Shown piece after piece: positions 8,093 through 17,186 of a DNA stretch of 45,989 nt (its first letter is position 1; every line of letters starts with the position of its first letter). Source of the stretch: an uncultured Maribacter sp. (GTDB lineage Bacteria > Bacteroidota > Bacteroidia > Flavobacteriales > Flavobacteriaceae). The position numbers and the translations under genes are program-made. A model generated the notes under the pieces. It did not search any database and was not told the DNA's origin. It worked only from the letters and a program-made list of their open reading frames with translations. The DNA is taken from contig CAKZLG010000034.1 of assembly GCA_937125035.1 (NCBI GenBank), positions 1 through 45,989 on the forward strand. The letters are read 5' to 3'.

Positions 8093-10597
8093 ATGAAAAA
8101 TCCAGAGAATACAAGTTGCAAATGTAACAAAAACATTTGGGGCCTGTTAGGTTTCAAAATGAAAATGGCCTTAATGCTCACCCTTTTATTTGGCCTACAT
8201 GGCCAAGTACAAATCATGTACGGGGCAAGCGCCCTACTGCAAGAATCGGTGACCATTACGGGAAAGGTAACGGATGTTGAAAACGGCCAACCTTTGGCGG
8301 GTGCCAACGTAGTGGTCGTGGGTACTACCCAAGGCGTTACCACGGACTTTGAGGGGATGTACAGCCTTACCGTTCAAAATGCGAAAATGCCATTAAAATT
8401 GGAGGCCACCTACATTGGCTACGCTGCAATGACGGCAACGGTGACCTCCAGCAACGGGCCAACCGCCAATTTTGCACTGCAAGCGGCCGCCCAACGGCTC
8501 AATGACGTTGTCGTGACCGCCAGCAAGCGCGGGGAGCGCCTACAGGACGTTCCCGTGGCCATACAGGCCATTAGCAGTGAGGCCGTTGAGCAGATAGGCC
8601 TGCGGGACATCAATGAGGTCATGGCCTTTGTGCCAGGGGCCTCTGAGGATCTTTCCTTTGGGGCAGGGCTTCGCCAATATCAATTACGGGGTATTCCGCA
8701 AGGTCCGGGTGATCCCACCATAGGGTATTATATGGATGATATTCCTTTTAACTTCTTTGGCTTTCAATATGCGCCTTTGGGCCGTACATTCGACGTGGAG
8801 CGGGTAGAGGTCCTAAGGGGCCCCCAGAGTACCTTATATGGTGCCGGCGCCATGGGCGGCGTCATGAAGTTCGTTTCCAAAAGGCCGGATCTTTATGATT
8901 TTGGTGGCGAAGCGGTGACAGGAACTACATTGACTGCCGGTGGGAACTCAGGATTCTATGGCGATCTTGCCCTTAACCTCCCCATCATCAAGGAAAAGTT
9001 GGCATTGAGGCTGACGGGCAGCTATGAAAAAGTGGCGGGTTTTGCGGACAACGATCCCGTGGCACTGCAAGAGGATGCGGCAGAGAATGTAAATGGTGCG
9101 GATGTCTCCCAATTTAGGGCCCAGTTGCTGTATAAGGCCTCAGAAAGACTGGAGGTAAAGGCCACCTACATGAGAAACCAAAATGAACAGACGGGGGGCA
9201 ACTTTTTATCACAGTTGGATCCAGAAGTGATCTTGGGCTCTAAGGATGATTTTGCCAATGTAACCTGGGATGTCATTTCGGGGACCTTCCGTTATGATTT
9301 TGATTTTGCCACGCTAACGTCCACCACAAGCGCTATTAAGACGGATGCCTTGAACAGTACCAGCTTCTTCTTGGGCGATGTATTCGGTACGGGGCAACCC
9401 ATAGGGGTCATCCAAAGTATTTCTGATAATCAGGTGGACGGCTTTAATCACGAGACCCGTTTGGTTTCAAGAGGGGACGGCCCATTCAAATGGTTGGCCG
9501 GTTTCTATTTTGTGGAGTCTGATGTTACCTTTGAAAACTTAGTTTCCCCAGAATTGGCCTTCTTCCCACCCACGGAAACCCTGAGCCAGTCTGTTTCCCC
9601 CTCGTTCTTCGGGGAGGCCTCTTATGGTTTTCTGGACAATAAGTTAACGGCCCTGTTTGGCCTGCGCTTGTTTAGGGACCGCCGTACTTTTACGGAAAAC
9701 GGCGTGCGTTTTGACCCCGTTACCTTTGCCCCCATTAATTTTACGGACGTACAGCAGAACACCTTCTCCAGTACCAACCCTAGGTTCAACCTATCCTATA
9801 GGCCCAACCAGAACACGAATGTCTATGTAAACGTGGCCAAGGGCTTCCGTGGTGGCAAGTTCAACACCGAGGCGGTGGTGACGGAACACAACGCTTTTGG
9901 ATTACCTGCCACAAACCTCATTGAGTCAGATGAAATATGGAGTTATGAAGTGGGCACCAAGCTGCGCATGGCGGAAGATCAACTCACCTTGGAACTGGCC
10001 GCCTACCGCCAAAATTGGAACAATGCCATTCTACAATTTGCCGTGGTCAGTTTTGCGGACTACAATGCAGGCGATGTACTGGGCCAGGGTCTGGATGTGG
10101 GCTTGGCCTATGCACCCACCAATACCCCATGGACCTTTATCTTTACGGGCAATATCAACAGTACGGAGTTTGAGGATATAAGACCGGAACTTTTGGAAAC
10201 CATTCAAATTCCTACCGGACTGCCGGATCCTGCTTTTGTGGAATCACAGCCATTGGGTTTCCAAAATGGCGATGCCTATCCTTTTGTTCCCGATCTTACC
10301 TTAGCTGGCAGTATCAATTATGACAACAACTTGGGCACCAAGGGATGGCGCACCTCCAACACCTTGTCTTTTTCATACCGTGGGGAACAGCCCGGTAATG
10401 GGGACATTGTGTCCGATCCGCTGTCCTTATTGCGCTTGCGCTTTGGGGTTTCCAAAGACAATTTTGGCATTACGCTTTTTGGCAACAACCTTTTGAACGA
10501 CAGGGATTCCAACTACGCACAACGTACCCCGGCACTTACGGCGTTTACACCAGCATTCCCTAGGCAAATTGGGGTAGAGGTGCGGTATGGATTCTAA
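8093..10597 (+). CDS. TonB-dependent outer-membrane receptor with carboxypeptidase-like N-domain
   Basis: This energised outer-membrane transporter probably imports the island's substrate. After a hydrophobic signal segment (about residues 23-45) comes a CarboxypepD_reg-like domain (about 53-135, ITGKVTDVENGQPLAGANV). The plug follows (QDVPVAIQAISSEAVEQ, then GYYMDDIPF and VEVLRGPQSTLYGAGAMGG), then a 22-strand-type barrel ending in aromatic GVEVRYGF. At 834 residues it has typical receptor length. The plug and barrel read like the non-SusC receptors common in proteobacterial catabolic islands, and no SusD partner lies beside it. It follows the repressor by 91 bp and precedes the first amidohydrolase by 20 bp. 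Substrate unknown. Confidence 0.93.
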   Translation: MKNPENTSCKCNKNIWGLLGFKMKMALMLTLLFGLHGQVQIMYGASALLQESVTITGKVTDVENGQPLAGANVVVVGTTQGVTTDFEGMYSLTVQNAKMPLKLEATYIGYAAMTATVTSSNGPTANFALQAAAQRLNDVVVTASKRGERLQDVPVAIQAISSEAVEQIGLRDINEVMAFVPGASEDLSFGAGLRQYQLRGIPQGPGDPTIGYYMDDIPFNFFGFQYAPLGRTFDVERVEVLRGPQSTLYGAGAMGGVMKFVSKRPDLYDFGGEAVTGTTLTAGGNSGFYGDLALNLPIIKEKLALRLTGSYEKVAGFADNDPVALQEDAAENVNGADVSQFRAQLLYKASERLEVKATYMRNQNEQTGGNFLSQLDPEVILGSKDDFANVTWDVISGTFRYDFDFATLTSTTSAIKTDALNSTSFFLGDVFGTGQPIGVIQSISDNQVDGFNHETRLVSRGDGPFKWLAGFYFVESDVTFENLVSPELAFFPPTETLSQSVSPSFFGEASYGFLDNKLTALFGLRLFRDRRTFTENGVRFDPVTFAPINFTDVQQNTFSSTNPRFNLSYRPNQNTNVYVNVAKGFRGGKFNTEAVVTEHNAFGLPATNLIESDEIWSYEVGTKLRMAEDQLTLELAAYRQNWNNAILQFAVVSFADYNAGDVLGQGLDVGLAYAPTNTPWTFIFTGNINSTEFEDIRPELLETIQIPTGLPDPAFVESQPLGFQNGDAYPFVPDLTLAGSINYDNNLGTKGWRTSNTLSFSYRGEQPGNGDIVSDPLSLLRLRFGVSKDNFGITLFGNNLLNDRDSNYAQRTPALTAFTPAFPRQIGVEVRYGF

Positions 10598-10617
10598 ATT
10601 TCAAATACAGACTAAAA

Positions 10618-12084
10618 ATGAAAAATAAGATAATTGTATTGGCGATGGCCGCGCTCCTAACCGCCTGCCAACAGCAAACAACACAAACAATACAGGCAGA
10701 TTGGCTCATTGCCAACGTTTCCGTTATCAATACGGAAGACGGCACAACGCTGCCCAATGCCTATGTAGCCATTTCCGGAGATCGCATAGACTCTGTGTAC
10801 ACACAAAAAGTGACTCTGGCGGATACCACCAAGATTATGGAAGGTTCCGGAAAATACCTCATCCCCGGGCTTTGGGACATGCACGCCCACCTAAGCTTTA
10901 ACCATAAGTACCAACAGGGCCTGTTAGTGGCCAATGGCGTAACGGGGGTACGAGAAATGTGGGGCCGTATGTCGCTAATCGATTCCATAAGAAACCAAGT
11001 GGAAAAAGGCAGCATGCTAGCTCCCGAAATTTATTCTTCGGGAACCATTATTGGTGGGGACCCTCCCTACCAACCCCAATATGAAAGGGTCGCAAATGCT
11101 GAAGATGCCAAGCGTATACTCCAAAAACAAGCGGCCGAAGGGGTAGATTTTTTTAAAATCTACAGCCTTTTGAGCCGTGAGGCCTATTTTGCCATTGCCG
11201 AAGAGAGCAAACGCCTGGGCATTCCCTTCGGGGGCCACGTTCCGGAGTCTATCTCCCTCTTTGAGGCCATAGATGCCGGCCAAGCGACAACGGAACATTT
11301 GATGAAATTCCTTGCGGCCTGCTCCACCAAAGAGGAGGAACTAAGCAATATGCCCGGTATGGCAGCATTTTCTGATGATAAAATAAAAATGAATATTCAA
11401 TCCTTTAACGAAAAACGGTATGATTCCATAGTCAACAAATTGGCAAAAGGCAATACTTGGCTGGTACCCACCATGATCGTTAAGTACAATTATGCCAACC
11501 TCAACGATACCTTAAAGTTTTCTATAAATCCAGAAAAGGAGGCGTTGATAAATTACATACCAAAGCAAACCGCCAAGCTTTGGGCTTCCGTGCTGAACAT
11601 GATGCCTTTGGCTTTCGGAGAAAACTATTATGATAGTTCCCAAAAACTTTATGAAAAAGAGTTGCCCCTGCTTGGGGACATGCAAGACAAAGGGGTTAAA
11701 CTCTTGGCAGGGACAGACTATCCCAACCCATGGTGCTATCCAGGCTTTTCTTTGCATGATGAATTAAAGTTGATGGTGCAGGGCGGTCTCAGCAACCTAG
11801 AGGCTCTGCAAACGGCCACGTACAACCCAGCACTCTTCTTTGGCCGAACTGACGAAATAGGGAACGTAAAAAAAGGCATGATGGCCAACTTGGTCCTGCT
11901 TAACGCAGATCCAATAAAGGACATCGCCAATACCCAAGCCATAGCGGCAGTGATACTGCGCGGTGAGGTGATGGACCGAAATCGTCTGGACAATCTTTTG
12001 GAAACCTCAAAACAACTGGCCAAAAAAGAGGTCAGTGAAGTGGAAGTGGGCGGGTTTCCCATACATTTCCATGATCACCACTAA
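10618..12084 (+). CDS. Lipoprotein amidohydrolase, COG1228 type, tandem copy 1
   Basis: This is a metal-dependent amidohydrolase-superfamily enzyme of the imidazolonepropionase-like group, whose characterised members include Xaa-Arg/Lys carboxypeptidases and ochratoxin-type amidases. The lipobox LLTAC puts lipid-bearing Cys17 at the mature N-terminus, so it is attached to a membrane outside the cytoplasm. The active site is complete: His89-x-His91 in DMHAH, Lys180 in FFKIYS, His207 in GGHVPE, His227 in TTEH and Asp367 in AGTDYPNPW. At 488 residues it is normal length. It is very similar to copy 2 over its whole length, and to copy 3 mainly at the start. Amide hydrolysis of an acylated amino acid or peptide is likely; the substrate is not determined. 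Confidence 0.9.
   Translation: MKNKIIVLAMAALLTACQQQTTQTIQADWLIANVSVINTEDGTTLPNAYVAISGDRIDSVYTQKVTLADTTKIMEGSGKYLIPGLWDMHAHLSFNHKYQQGLLVANGVTGVREMWGRMSLIDSIRNQVEKGSMLAPEIYSSGTIIGGDPPYQPQYERVANAEDAKRILQKQAAEGVDFFKIYSLLSREAYFAIAEESKRLGIPFGGHVPESISLFEAIDAGQATTEHLMKFLAACSTKEEELSNMPGMAAFSDDKIKMNIQSFNEKRYDSIVNKLAKGNTWLVPTMIVKYNYANLNDTLKFSINPEKEALINYIPKQTAKLWASVLNMMPLAFGENYYDSSQKLYEKELPLLGDMQDKGVKLLAGTDYPNPWCYPGFSLHDELKLMVQGGLSNLEALQTATYNPALFFGRTDEIGNVKKGMMANLVLLNADPIKDIANTQAIAAVILRGEVMDRNRLDNLLETSKQLAKKEVSEVEVGGFPIHFHDHH
10663..10814 (+). repeat. 152-base block identical to 13,634-13,785 (copies 1 and 3)
   Basis: The segment coding residues about 16-66 of amidohydrolase copy 1 is base-for-base identical to the corresponding segment of copy 3. 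The intervening copy 2 differs at many silent positions in the same stretch (for example GTCAACGTAATC instead of GTTTCCGTTATC). Beyond the block, copies 1 and 3 diverge strongly. This is the pattern left by gene conversion or partial duplication. Confidence 0.85.
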
Positions 12085-12102
12085 AATATAAAAAAAGTAC
12101 CC

Positions 12103-13569
12103 ATGAAAAAAGTCATCATTCCCGTATTACTTGTATTGCTTATGGCTGCCTGCCAACAGCAAACAACACAAACGATACAGGCAGATTGGCTCATTGCCAA
12201 CGTCAACGTAATCAATACGGAAGATGGCACTACCCTACCCAATGCCTATGTGGCCATTTCCGGAGATCGCATAGACTCCGTGTATACACAAAAAGTGACT
12301 CTGGCGGATACCACCAAAATGGTGGACGGTTCCGGAAAATACCTCATACCCGGACTATGGGACATGCACACACACGTTAGCTTTAACCATAAGTACCAAC
12401 AGGGCCTATTGGTAGCCAATGGCGTAACTGGGGTACGAGAAATGTGGGGGCGTATGTCCCTTATAGATTCTATTAGGAACCAAGTGGCAAAAGGCAGTAT
12501 GCTGGCTCCCGAAATTTATTCTTCGGGAGCTATTATTGGTGGGGATCCTCCATATTGGCCCAGTTCAGATATAATCGCGAATGCCCAAGATGCGAAGCGT
12601 ATACTCCAAAAACAAGCAGATGAAGGGGTGGACTTTTTTAAGATCTACAGCCTTTTGAGCCGTGAGGCGTATTTTGCCATAGCTGAGGAAAGCAAACGCC
12701 TGGGCATCCCTTTTGGAGGGCACGTTCCTGAGTCTATCTCCCTCTTTGAGGCCATAGATGCCGGCCAGGCAACCACTGAACATTTGATGAAGTTCGTTCC
12801 CGCCTGCTCTAGCATAGAAGCGGAGCTCGCAAAATCTCCTGGACTATCCACCTTTGTAAAAGACAAAATAGAAAGCAGCCTGGCCACCTTCGATGAAAGA
12901 AAGTATGACTCATTGGTAACAAAACTAGCGCAAGGCAATACCTGGCTAGTGCCCACCATGGTCACCAAAAAAGGAAGTGCGATGGCCAACGATAGCACGA
13001 TACTGAGCACCAATCCCAAAACGAATCCCCTCCTAGAATATATGCCAAAACATACGGTTGATCTATGGGCCAGTATCCCGTCTTTAATTGAGATGCGCTT
13101 TGGAGAGGGATTTTTTGAGGCCAATAAGAAGCGGTTTGAAAAGGAAATGTCACTCCTTGGGGACATGCAGAACAAAGGGGTCAAATTCTTGGTAGGTACA
13201 GACTACGCGAACCCGTACTGCTACCCTGGTTTTTCTATGCACCAAGAAATGCAATTGTTCGTAGATGCAGGCTTCACCCCTTTTGAGGCCCTACAGGCCG
13301 CTACCTATAATCCGGCTGTTTTCTTTAAAAGGCAAGATAGTATGGGTACCGTTTCTAAAGGAAAAGTGGCCGATCTCGTTTTATTGAACCATAATCCACT
13401 AGAGGACATTGCCCATACCCAAGCCATAGAAGCCGTCTTTTTGAAAGGGGATTATATGGGCCGAAATCGTTTGGACAATCTTTTGGAAACCTCAAAACAA
13501 CTGGCCAAAAAAGAGGTCAATGAGGTGGAAATGCCCGGGTTCCCCCTACATTTCCATGATCACCTCTAA
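12103..13569 (+). CDS. Lipoprotein amidohydrolase, COG1228 type, tandem copy 2
   Basis: This is a paralogue of copy 1 with the same length (488) and the same fold. The lipobox is LLMAAC, with Cys17. Catalytic residues are all present: His89/His91 in DMHTH, Lys180 in FFKIYS, GGHVPE, TTEH and Asp367 in VGTDYANPY. It differs from copy 1 mostly between residues 235 and 340 and around 355-440, regions that shape the substrate pocket in this fold. This suggests a related but shifted specificity rather than simple dosage. It starts 18 bp after copy 1. The spacer before it (AAATATAAAAAAAGTACCC) is nearly repeated before copy 3, so the duplicated unit included the intergenic DNA. Confidence 0.9.
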   Translation: MKKVIIPVLLVLLMAACQQQTTQTIQADWLIANVNVINTEDGTTLPNAYVAISGDRIDSVYTQKVTLADTTKMVDGSGKYLIPGLWDMHTHVSFNHKYQQGLLVANGVTGVREMWGRMSLIDSIRNQVAKGSMLAPEIYSSGAIIGGDPPYWPSSDIIANAQDAKRILQKQADEGVDFFKIYSLLSREAYFAIAEESKRLGIPFGGHVPESISLFEAIDAGQATTEHLMKFVPACSSIEAELAKSPGLSTFVKDKIESSLATFDERKYDSLVTKLAQGNTWLVPTMVTKKGSAMANDSTILSTNPKTNPLLEYMPKHTVDLWASIPSLIEMRFGEGFFEANKKRFEKEMSLLGDMQNKGVKFLVGTDYANPYCYPGFSMHQEMQLFVDAGFTPFEALQAATYNPAVFFKRQDSMGTVSKGKVADLVLLNHNPLEDIAHTQAIEAVFLKGDYMGRNRLDNLLETSKQLAKKEVNEVEMPGFPLHFHDHL

Positions 13570-13588
13570 AATATAAAACAAAGTACCC

Positions 13589-15133
13589 ATGAAAAAAATC
13601 ATCCTTCCCGTATTACTTGTATTGCTTATGGCTGCCTGCCAACAGCAAACAACACAAACAATACAGGCAGATTGGCTCATTGCCAACGTTTCCGTTATCA
13701 ATACGGAAGACGGCACAACGCTGCCCAATGCCTATGTAGCCATTTCCGGAGATCGCATAGACTCTGTGTACACACAAAAAGTGACATTGGCGGACACCAC
13801 TAAGGTTGTTGACGGTTTCGGAAAATACCTCATACCCGGACTCTGGGACATGCACGCGCACATGAGTTTTGACCATAGATACGCCACTGGCCTTATGTTG
13901 GCCAACGGCGTTACCGGGGCCAGGGAAATGTGGGGCATCATGGATTCCATCAACTATATACGCCAAGGTGCCGAAAAAGGGGACTTCCTGGCCCCTGATA
14001 TTTTTACCTCAGGTACTATCATAGATGGCAAACCGGCTATTTTCCCCGGGATGACAGAAGTGGTTACCGAGGCAGAGGCCAGGGCTGCTGTTCAAGAACA
14101 GGCAGACCAAGGTGTAGATTTTATAAAGGTCTATAGCAATCTTGGCAAAAAGGCGTACATGGCCATTGGAGATGAAGTAAAAAAACAAGGCATTTCCATG
14201 GCTGGGCATATCCCCGAGGCCATCAATACCTTTGAGGCCATTGCAGCTGGCCAAACTACGGCAGAACATTTACGTTCCATACAGCTCACTAGTTCCACCA
14301 AAGCGGACTCGCTCCGTTTTTCACCGGGATTGGCATCCTTTAGCCCTGATAAGATAAGGGTCATGGTCAAAACCTTTAGCCAAGAACGTTTTGATGCTAT
14401 TATAAAAGCCGTTGCAGAAAGCAATATGTGGTTGGTGCCTACCTTAGTGGCCAAGCGCAATTATGTGTATTTGAACGACACCATACGCTTCTCTCCAGAC
14501 CCCAAGAGAAACCCGTTAATAGACCTGATACCAAAATCCAATGTGGATTACTGGAAATATTTGGTAGAGGGCATGCCCATGCAGTTCGGGGATGATTTTT
14601 ATGCGGCCAACCAAGTGAGGAACAGTAAGGATTTGGCTCTTTTGCCCCAGATGGTAAAGGGAGGGGTGAAATTTATGGCAGGTACGTATTATGGCAATCC
14701 CTACGCCTATCCGGGCTATTCGCTCCACGAAGAGTTGGAAATTTTTGCCAATAACGGTATGACCAATGCCCAAGCCTTAAAAACGGCCACCTATTCCCCT
14801 GCTGTTTTTTTAGGGCGCGAAAAGGAGATGGGCACTGTGGAAAAGGGAAAAATGGCCAGCCTTGTGCTTCTAAATGCCAACCCATTGGCCAACATAACGA
14901 ACACGAAAAAGATAGACGGTGTTTTTCTGAAAGGCACCTACCTAAACCGGATGAGATTGGACAGTTTGGTTGAGGTTTCACGTTACTGGGCCAAACGAAT
15001 TGGCAATGAGGCCGTGGACAATGCACAGGCCTATGGCATTAGTGGTGCATGCTTGCACCATTATCATGGCAGGCAATCCAAAGAAGGAGCCCATTCAGCC
15101 ACGGAGCCACTGCCCAAAAAATTAAAACCTTGA
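13589..15133 (+). CDS. Lipoprotein amidohydrolase paralogue, copy 3, catalytic Asp replaced by Tyr
   Basis: This is the third tandem member, 514 residues with a longer, His-containing C-terminal tail. Lipobox LLMAAC has Cys17. His89/His91 (DMHAH), Lys180 (FIKVYS), His207 (AGHIPE) and His227 (TAEH) are kept. The conserved metal-binding and general-base Asp367 is Tyr: the segment reads AGTYYGNPY where copies 1, 2 and 4 have GTD. The codon is TAT at 14,687-14,689, one base from GAT. In this superfamily that Asp is essential for hydrolysis, so the protein is probably inactive as a hydrolase, or works as a binding protein or subunit. The frame is intact over 514 codons, which argues against simple decay. 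The first 66 codons are nearly identical to copy 1 and the rest is more diverged. Confidence 0.88.
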   Translation: MKKIILPVLLVLLMAACQQQTTQTIQADWLIANVSVINTEDGTTLPNAYVAISGDRIDSVYTQKVTLADTTKVVDGFGKYLIPGLWDMHAHMSFDHRYATGLMLANGVTGAREMWGIMDSINYIRQGAEKGDFLAPDIFTSGTIIDGKPAIFPGMTEVVTEAEARAAVQEQADQGVDFIKVYSNLGKKAYMAIGDEVKKQGISMAGHIPEAINTFEAIAAGQTTAEHLRSIQLTSSTKADSLRFSPGLASFSPDKIRVMVKTFSQERFDAIIKAVAESNMWLVPTLVAKRNYVYLNDTIRFSPDPKRNPLIDLIPKSNVDYWKYLVEGMPMQFGDDFYAANQVRNSKDLALLPQMVKGGVKFMAGTYYGNPYAYPGYSLHEELEIFANNGMTNAQALKTATYSPAVFLGREKEMGTVEKGKMASLVLLNANPLANITNTKKIDGVFLKGTYLNRMRLDSLVEVSRYWAKRIGNEAVDNAQAYGISGACLHHYHGRQSKEGAHSATEPLPKKLKP

Positions 15134-15137
15134 GCAT

Positions 15138-16517
15138 ATGACACCTGAGGCACCACATCTGGATAGCGAGGAAAACAACTTGGATTTTCCATTGGCAAAA
15201 AAAATACCGCAGGCAGTGCTGGATGAAGAGGTTCGTAAATTGGACGAACTACAATCGGCACCGATTCACAAAAAGCTTTGGGGCTACGCCAAATTAGGGG
15301 GGCCGGGCTTTATGGGGGCGGCCATCACTTTAGGTGCCGGTACCTTAACTGCCTCGATGTTGTCAGGGGCGCAGTTCGGGTACAAGACCCTATGGGTATA
15401 TTGGGTAGCTATGGGCATGTCACTTTTCATGATGGCGGCCATGGCCCGTTTTACCTCCTTTGGCAAGGAACCTTTTATACGCATACAAAACAGGTACCAC
15501 GGGAAGTTCATGGGCTCTGTGTTGACGGCCCTTGTAGGTCTGGCCTCGGTGGCGATTATCTTTAATTCTGGCCAATATAGCTTGGGCACCAATATTATAG
15601 AGAGTATGACGCCCATTTTGGGCTTTGATTTTCCAAGGGAGTACAATTGGGTGGTCTATATGGCCATTACCGCTTGGCTTACCTTAAACTACGGTACGGG
15701 CAAAAGAGGTACCCGAATCGTGGAGAATTTTATGAAAATCTGTATCGGTCTCATGATCATTTGCTTTGGGGCCACCTTATTCATTGTTGGTATAGATTGG
15801 GGCGCCTTTATTAGTGGGGTTTTTGTGCCGTGGCTGCCTTCTGGCAAAGCGGGTATAGATTTGTTCATTGCTTCTTCCGCCGCAGCCGTTGGGGTCTCTG
15901 ATTGGATGTTCTTTCACTATTCCGGGCTCGCCAGAGGTTGGGGAAAGAATCACGAAAAATTGCAGCGGTCGGACTTTTCCATGGGACTTTTTATTCCTTT
16001 CGTGGTAATCAATTTCCTAATTGTGATTGTTTTTGCACAGACCCTGTACGGACAGGAAGGTTTACCGGAGACTGCTGGGCAATTGGCTGCCGCACTGGAA
16101 CCGCTCTTGGGAAAAAATGGGGCCATGCTCTTGTTCTATATAGGATTTTTAGCCGTTCCCATTTCATCTAGTGTGGGCTTGGGCATACTGTCTGGGCTGG
16201 CAATACATGAAGCCTTTGGGTGGAAAATGGATACAAGTTCCTTACGATGGAAGATTGTTGTACTCTTGCCCCAGATAGGTTTTTTGGCTGTTTGGTACCC
16301 CAACCCATTGTGGTTGGTCATTATTATAGGCGCTTTTTTGTCACTTAGTAATAATGTAGTCGGATGGTCTGTCTATCTATTGCTCAACGACAAGAGGGCC
16401 TTGGGTGAAAAAAGAAGTAAATCAAGAATTTGGAATACTGGTGTTTTAGTGCAGATCACTTTGTTGAACATGGTGGCCATATTGTACGTATTGAACCGGA
16501 TGGGTATTTGGATGTAA
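15138..16517 (+). CDS. Nramp-related inner-membrane transporter without the classical metal motifs
   Basis: This integral membrane protein of 459 residues has about 11 predicted helices and a hydrophilic 50-residue N-terminus. The start of the membrane part, GGPGFMGAAITLGAGTLTAS followed by GAQFGYKTLWV, follows the Nramp pattern of helix 1. However, the metal-binding DPGN is replaced by GAGT. The helix-6 MPHN motif is also absent; the matching region reads AAAVGVSDWMFFHYSG. The Nramp fold is thus likely, but manganese or iron transport is not. It may carry another cation or an organic solute released by the amidohydrolases. It begins 4 bp after copy 3 and is followed by a small membrane protein. 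Confidence 0.8.
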   Translation: MTPEAPHLDSEENNLDFPLAKKIPQAVLDEEVRKLDELQSAPIHKKLWGYAKLGGPGFMGAAITLGAGTLTASMLSGAQFGYKTLWVYWVAMGMSLFMMAAMARFTSFGKEPFIRIQNRYHGKFMGSVLTALVGLASVAIIFNSGQYSLGTNIIESMTPILGFDFPREYNWVVYMAITAWLTLNYGTGKRGTRIVENFMKICIGLMIICFGATLFIVGIDWGAFISGVFVPWLPSGKAGIDLFIASSAAAVGVSDWMFFHYSGLARGWGKNHEKLQRSDFSMGLFIPFVVINFLIVIVFAQTLYGQEGLPETAGQLAAALEPLLGKNGAMLLFYIGFLAVPISSSVGLGILSGLAIHEAFGWKMDTSSLRWKIVVLLPQIGFLAVWYPNPLWLVIIIGAFLSLSNNVVGWSVYLLLNDKRALGEKRSKSRIWNTGVLVQITLLNMVAILYVLNRMGIWM

Positions 16518-16537
16518 ATCAAAGAGAAGAACACACT

Positions 16538-16729
16538 ATGGACCTAGATAAAAAATATGGCATCTTTACCTTACGTATATGGGGCCTTGTCCTCAATTTC
16601 ATCGCTAATTTCTTGGCGATGTACGGCACGGCCAAATATTTCAAGGACGAAATGGGGCCTGCCCTTATGATCTTGGGCCTTGTCCTTACCGTACTATGCA
16701 TCGGTATCCTTTCCAAACCGCAACAATAA
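16538..16729 (+). CDS. Small two-helix membrane protein (63 aa)
   Basis: A short protein starts at ATG 16,538, 20 bp after the transporter stop. Two hydrophobic segments are visible: GIFTLRIWGLVLNFIANFLA (residues 8-27) and about 38-58 (GPALMILGLVLTVLCIGIL). I do not recognise a family. Its position between the Nramp-like gene and the thioesterase gene, with operon-like spacing, suggests a subunit or partner of the transporter. A longer in-frame start at 16,430 would overlap the transporter by about 90 bp and is not preferred. Confidence 0.7.
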   Translation: MDLDKKYGIFTLRIWGLVLNFIANFLAMYGTAKYFKDEMGPALMILGLVLTVLCIGILSKPQQ

Positions 16730-16745
16730 CGTAAAACGCAACGAT

Positions 16746-17162
16746 ATGAACTTAAAACAATTGTTGGATTCCTCCCCGTTTCATCGCTTGATCGGGCTGA
16801 AATTTATAGACAGCGCTGATGATGTGGTAAAAATTGGACTTAGTTACAAGCCTCAACTGGACGGTAGCGATAGCGGCGTAAACATCCATGGCGGGGTCAT
16901 TGCCACGCTGGCGGACGTTTCCGCATGTTTTGCCATGATGAACAAGACCGGTGGGGATGCACCAAATATTAATCTAGAAGTACATTATACCAGAATGGCC
17001 GCGGCCGGCGACGAACTTGTAGCCACGGCAAAAACGGTCAAGGTAGGTCGTACGTTGGGTATTTGTGACGTTGAAATACACAATCAAAACGGAAAGTTAA
17101 TAGCGGTGGGGCGTTCAACATTAGCAAACGCCGCACCGGCCAGGGAGAAATTGACAAAATAA
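16746..17162 (+). CDS. PaaI/YigI-type hotdog thioesterase
   Basis: This small hotdog-fold protein (138 residues) is of the acyl-CoA thioesterase group that releases CoA from aromatic or short acyl-CoA esters. The motif HGGVIATLADVSACFA (48-63) is the active-site helix, with the Asp that activates water. INLEVHYTRMA forms the next strand and VGRTLGICDVEI the later ones. ATG 16,746 follows the small membrane protein by 16 bp; an upstream in-frame start would overlap that gene. With the acyl-CoA ligase 1 kb downstream it may recycle CoA or act as a pathway step. Confidence 0.85.
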   Translation: MNLKQLLDSSPFHRLIGLKFIDSADDVVKIGLSYKPQLDGSDSGVNIHGGVIATLADVSACFAMMNKTGGDAPNINLEVHYTRMAAAGDELVATAKTVKVGRTLGICDVEIHNQNGKLIAVGRSTLANAAPAREKLTK

Positions 17163-17186
17163 TAATTGACATTACATTAAACGAAT

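Noticed and set aside
12645-13184. Minus-strand 179-codon frame inside amidohydrolase copy 2
   Set aside because: Fully antisense to a well-supported gene with complete catalytic motifs; no family features in its own translation.
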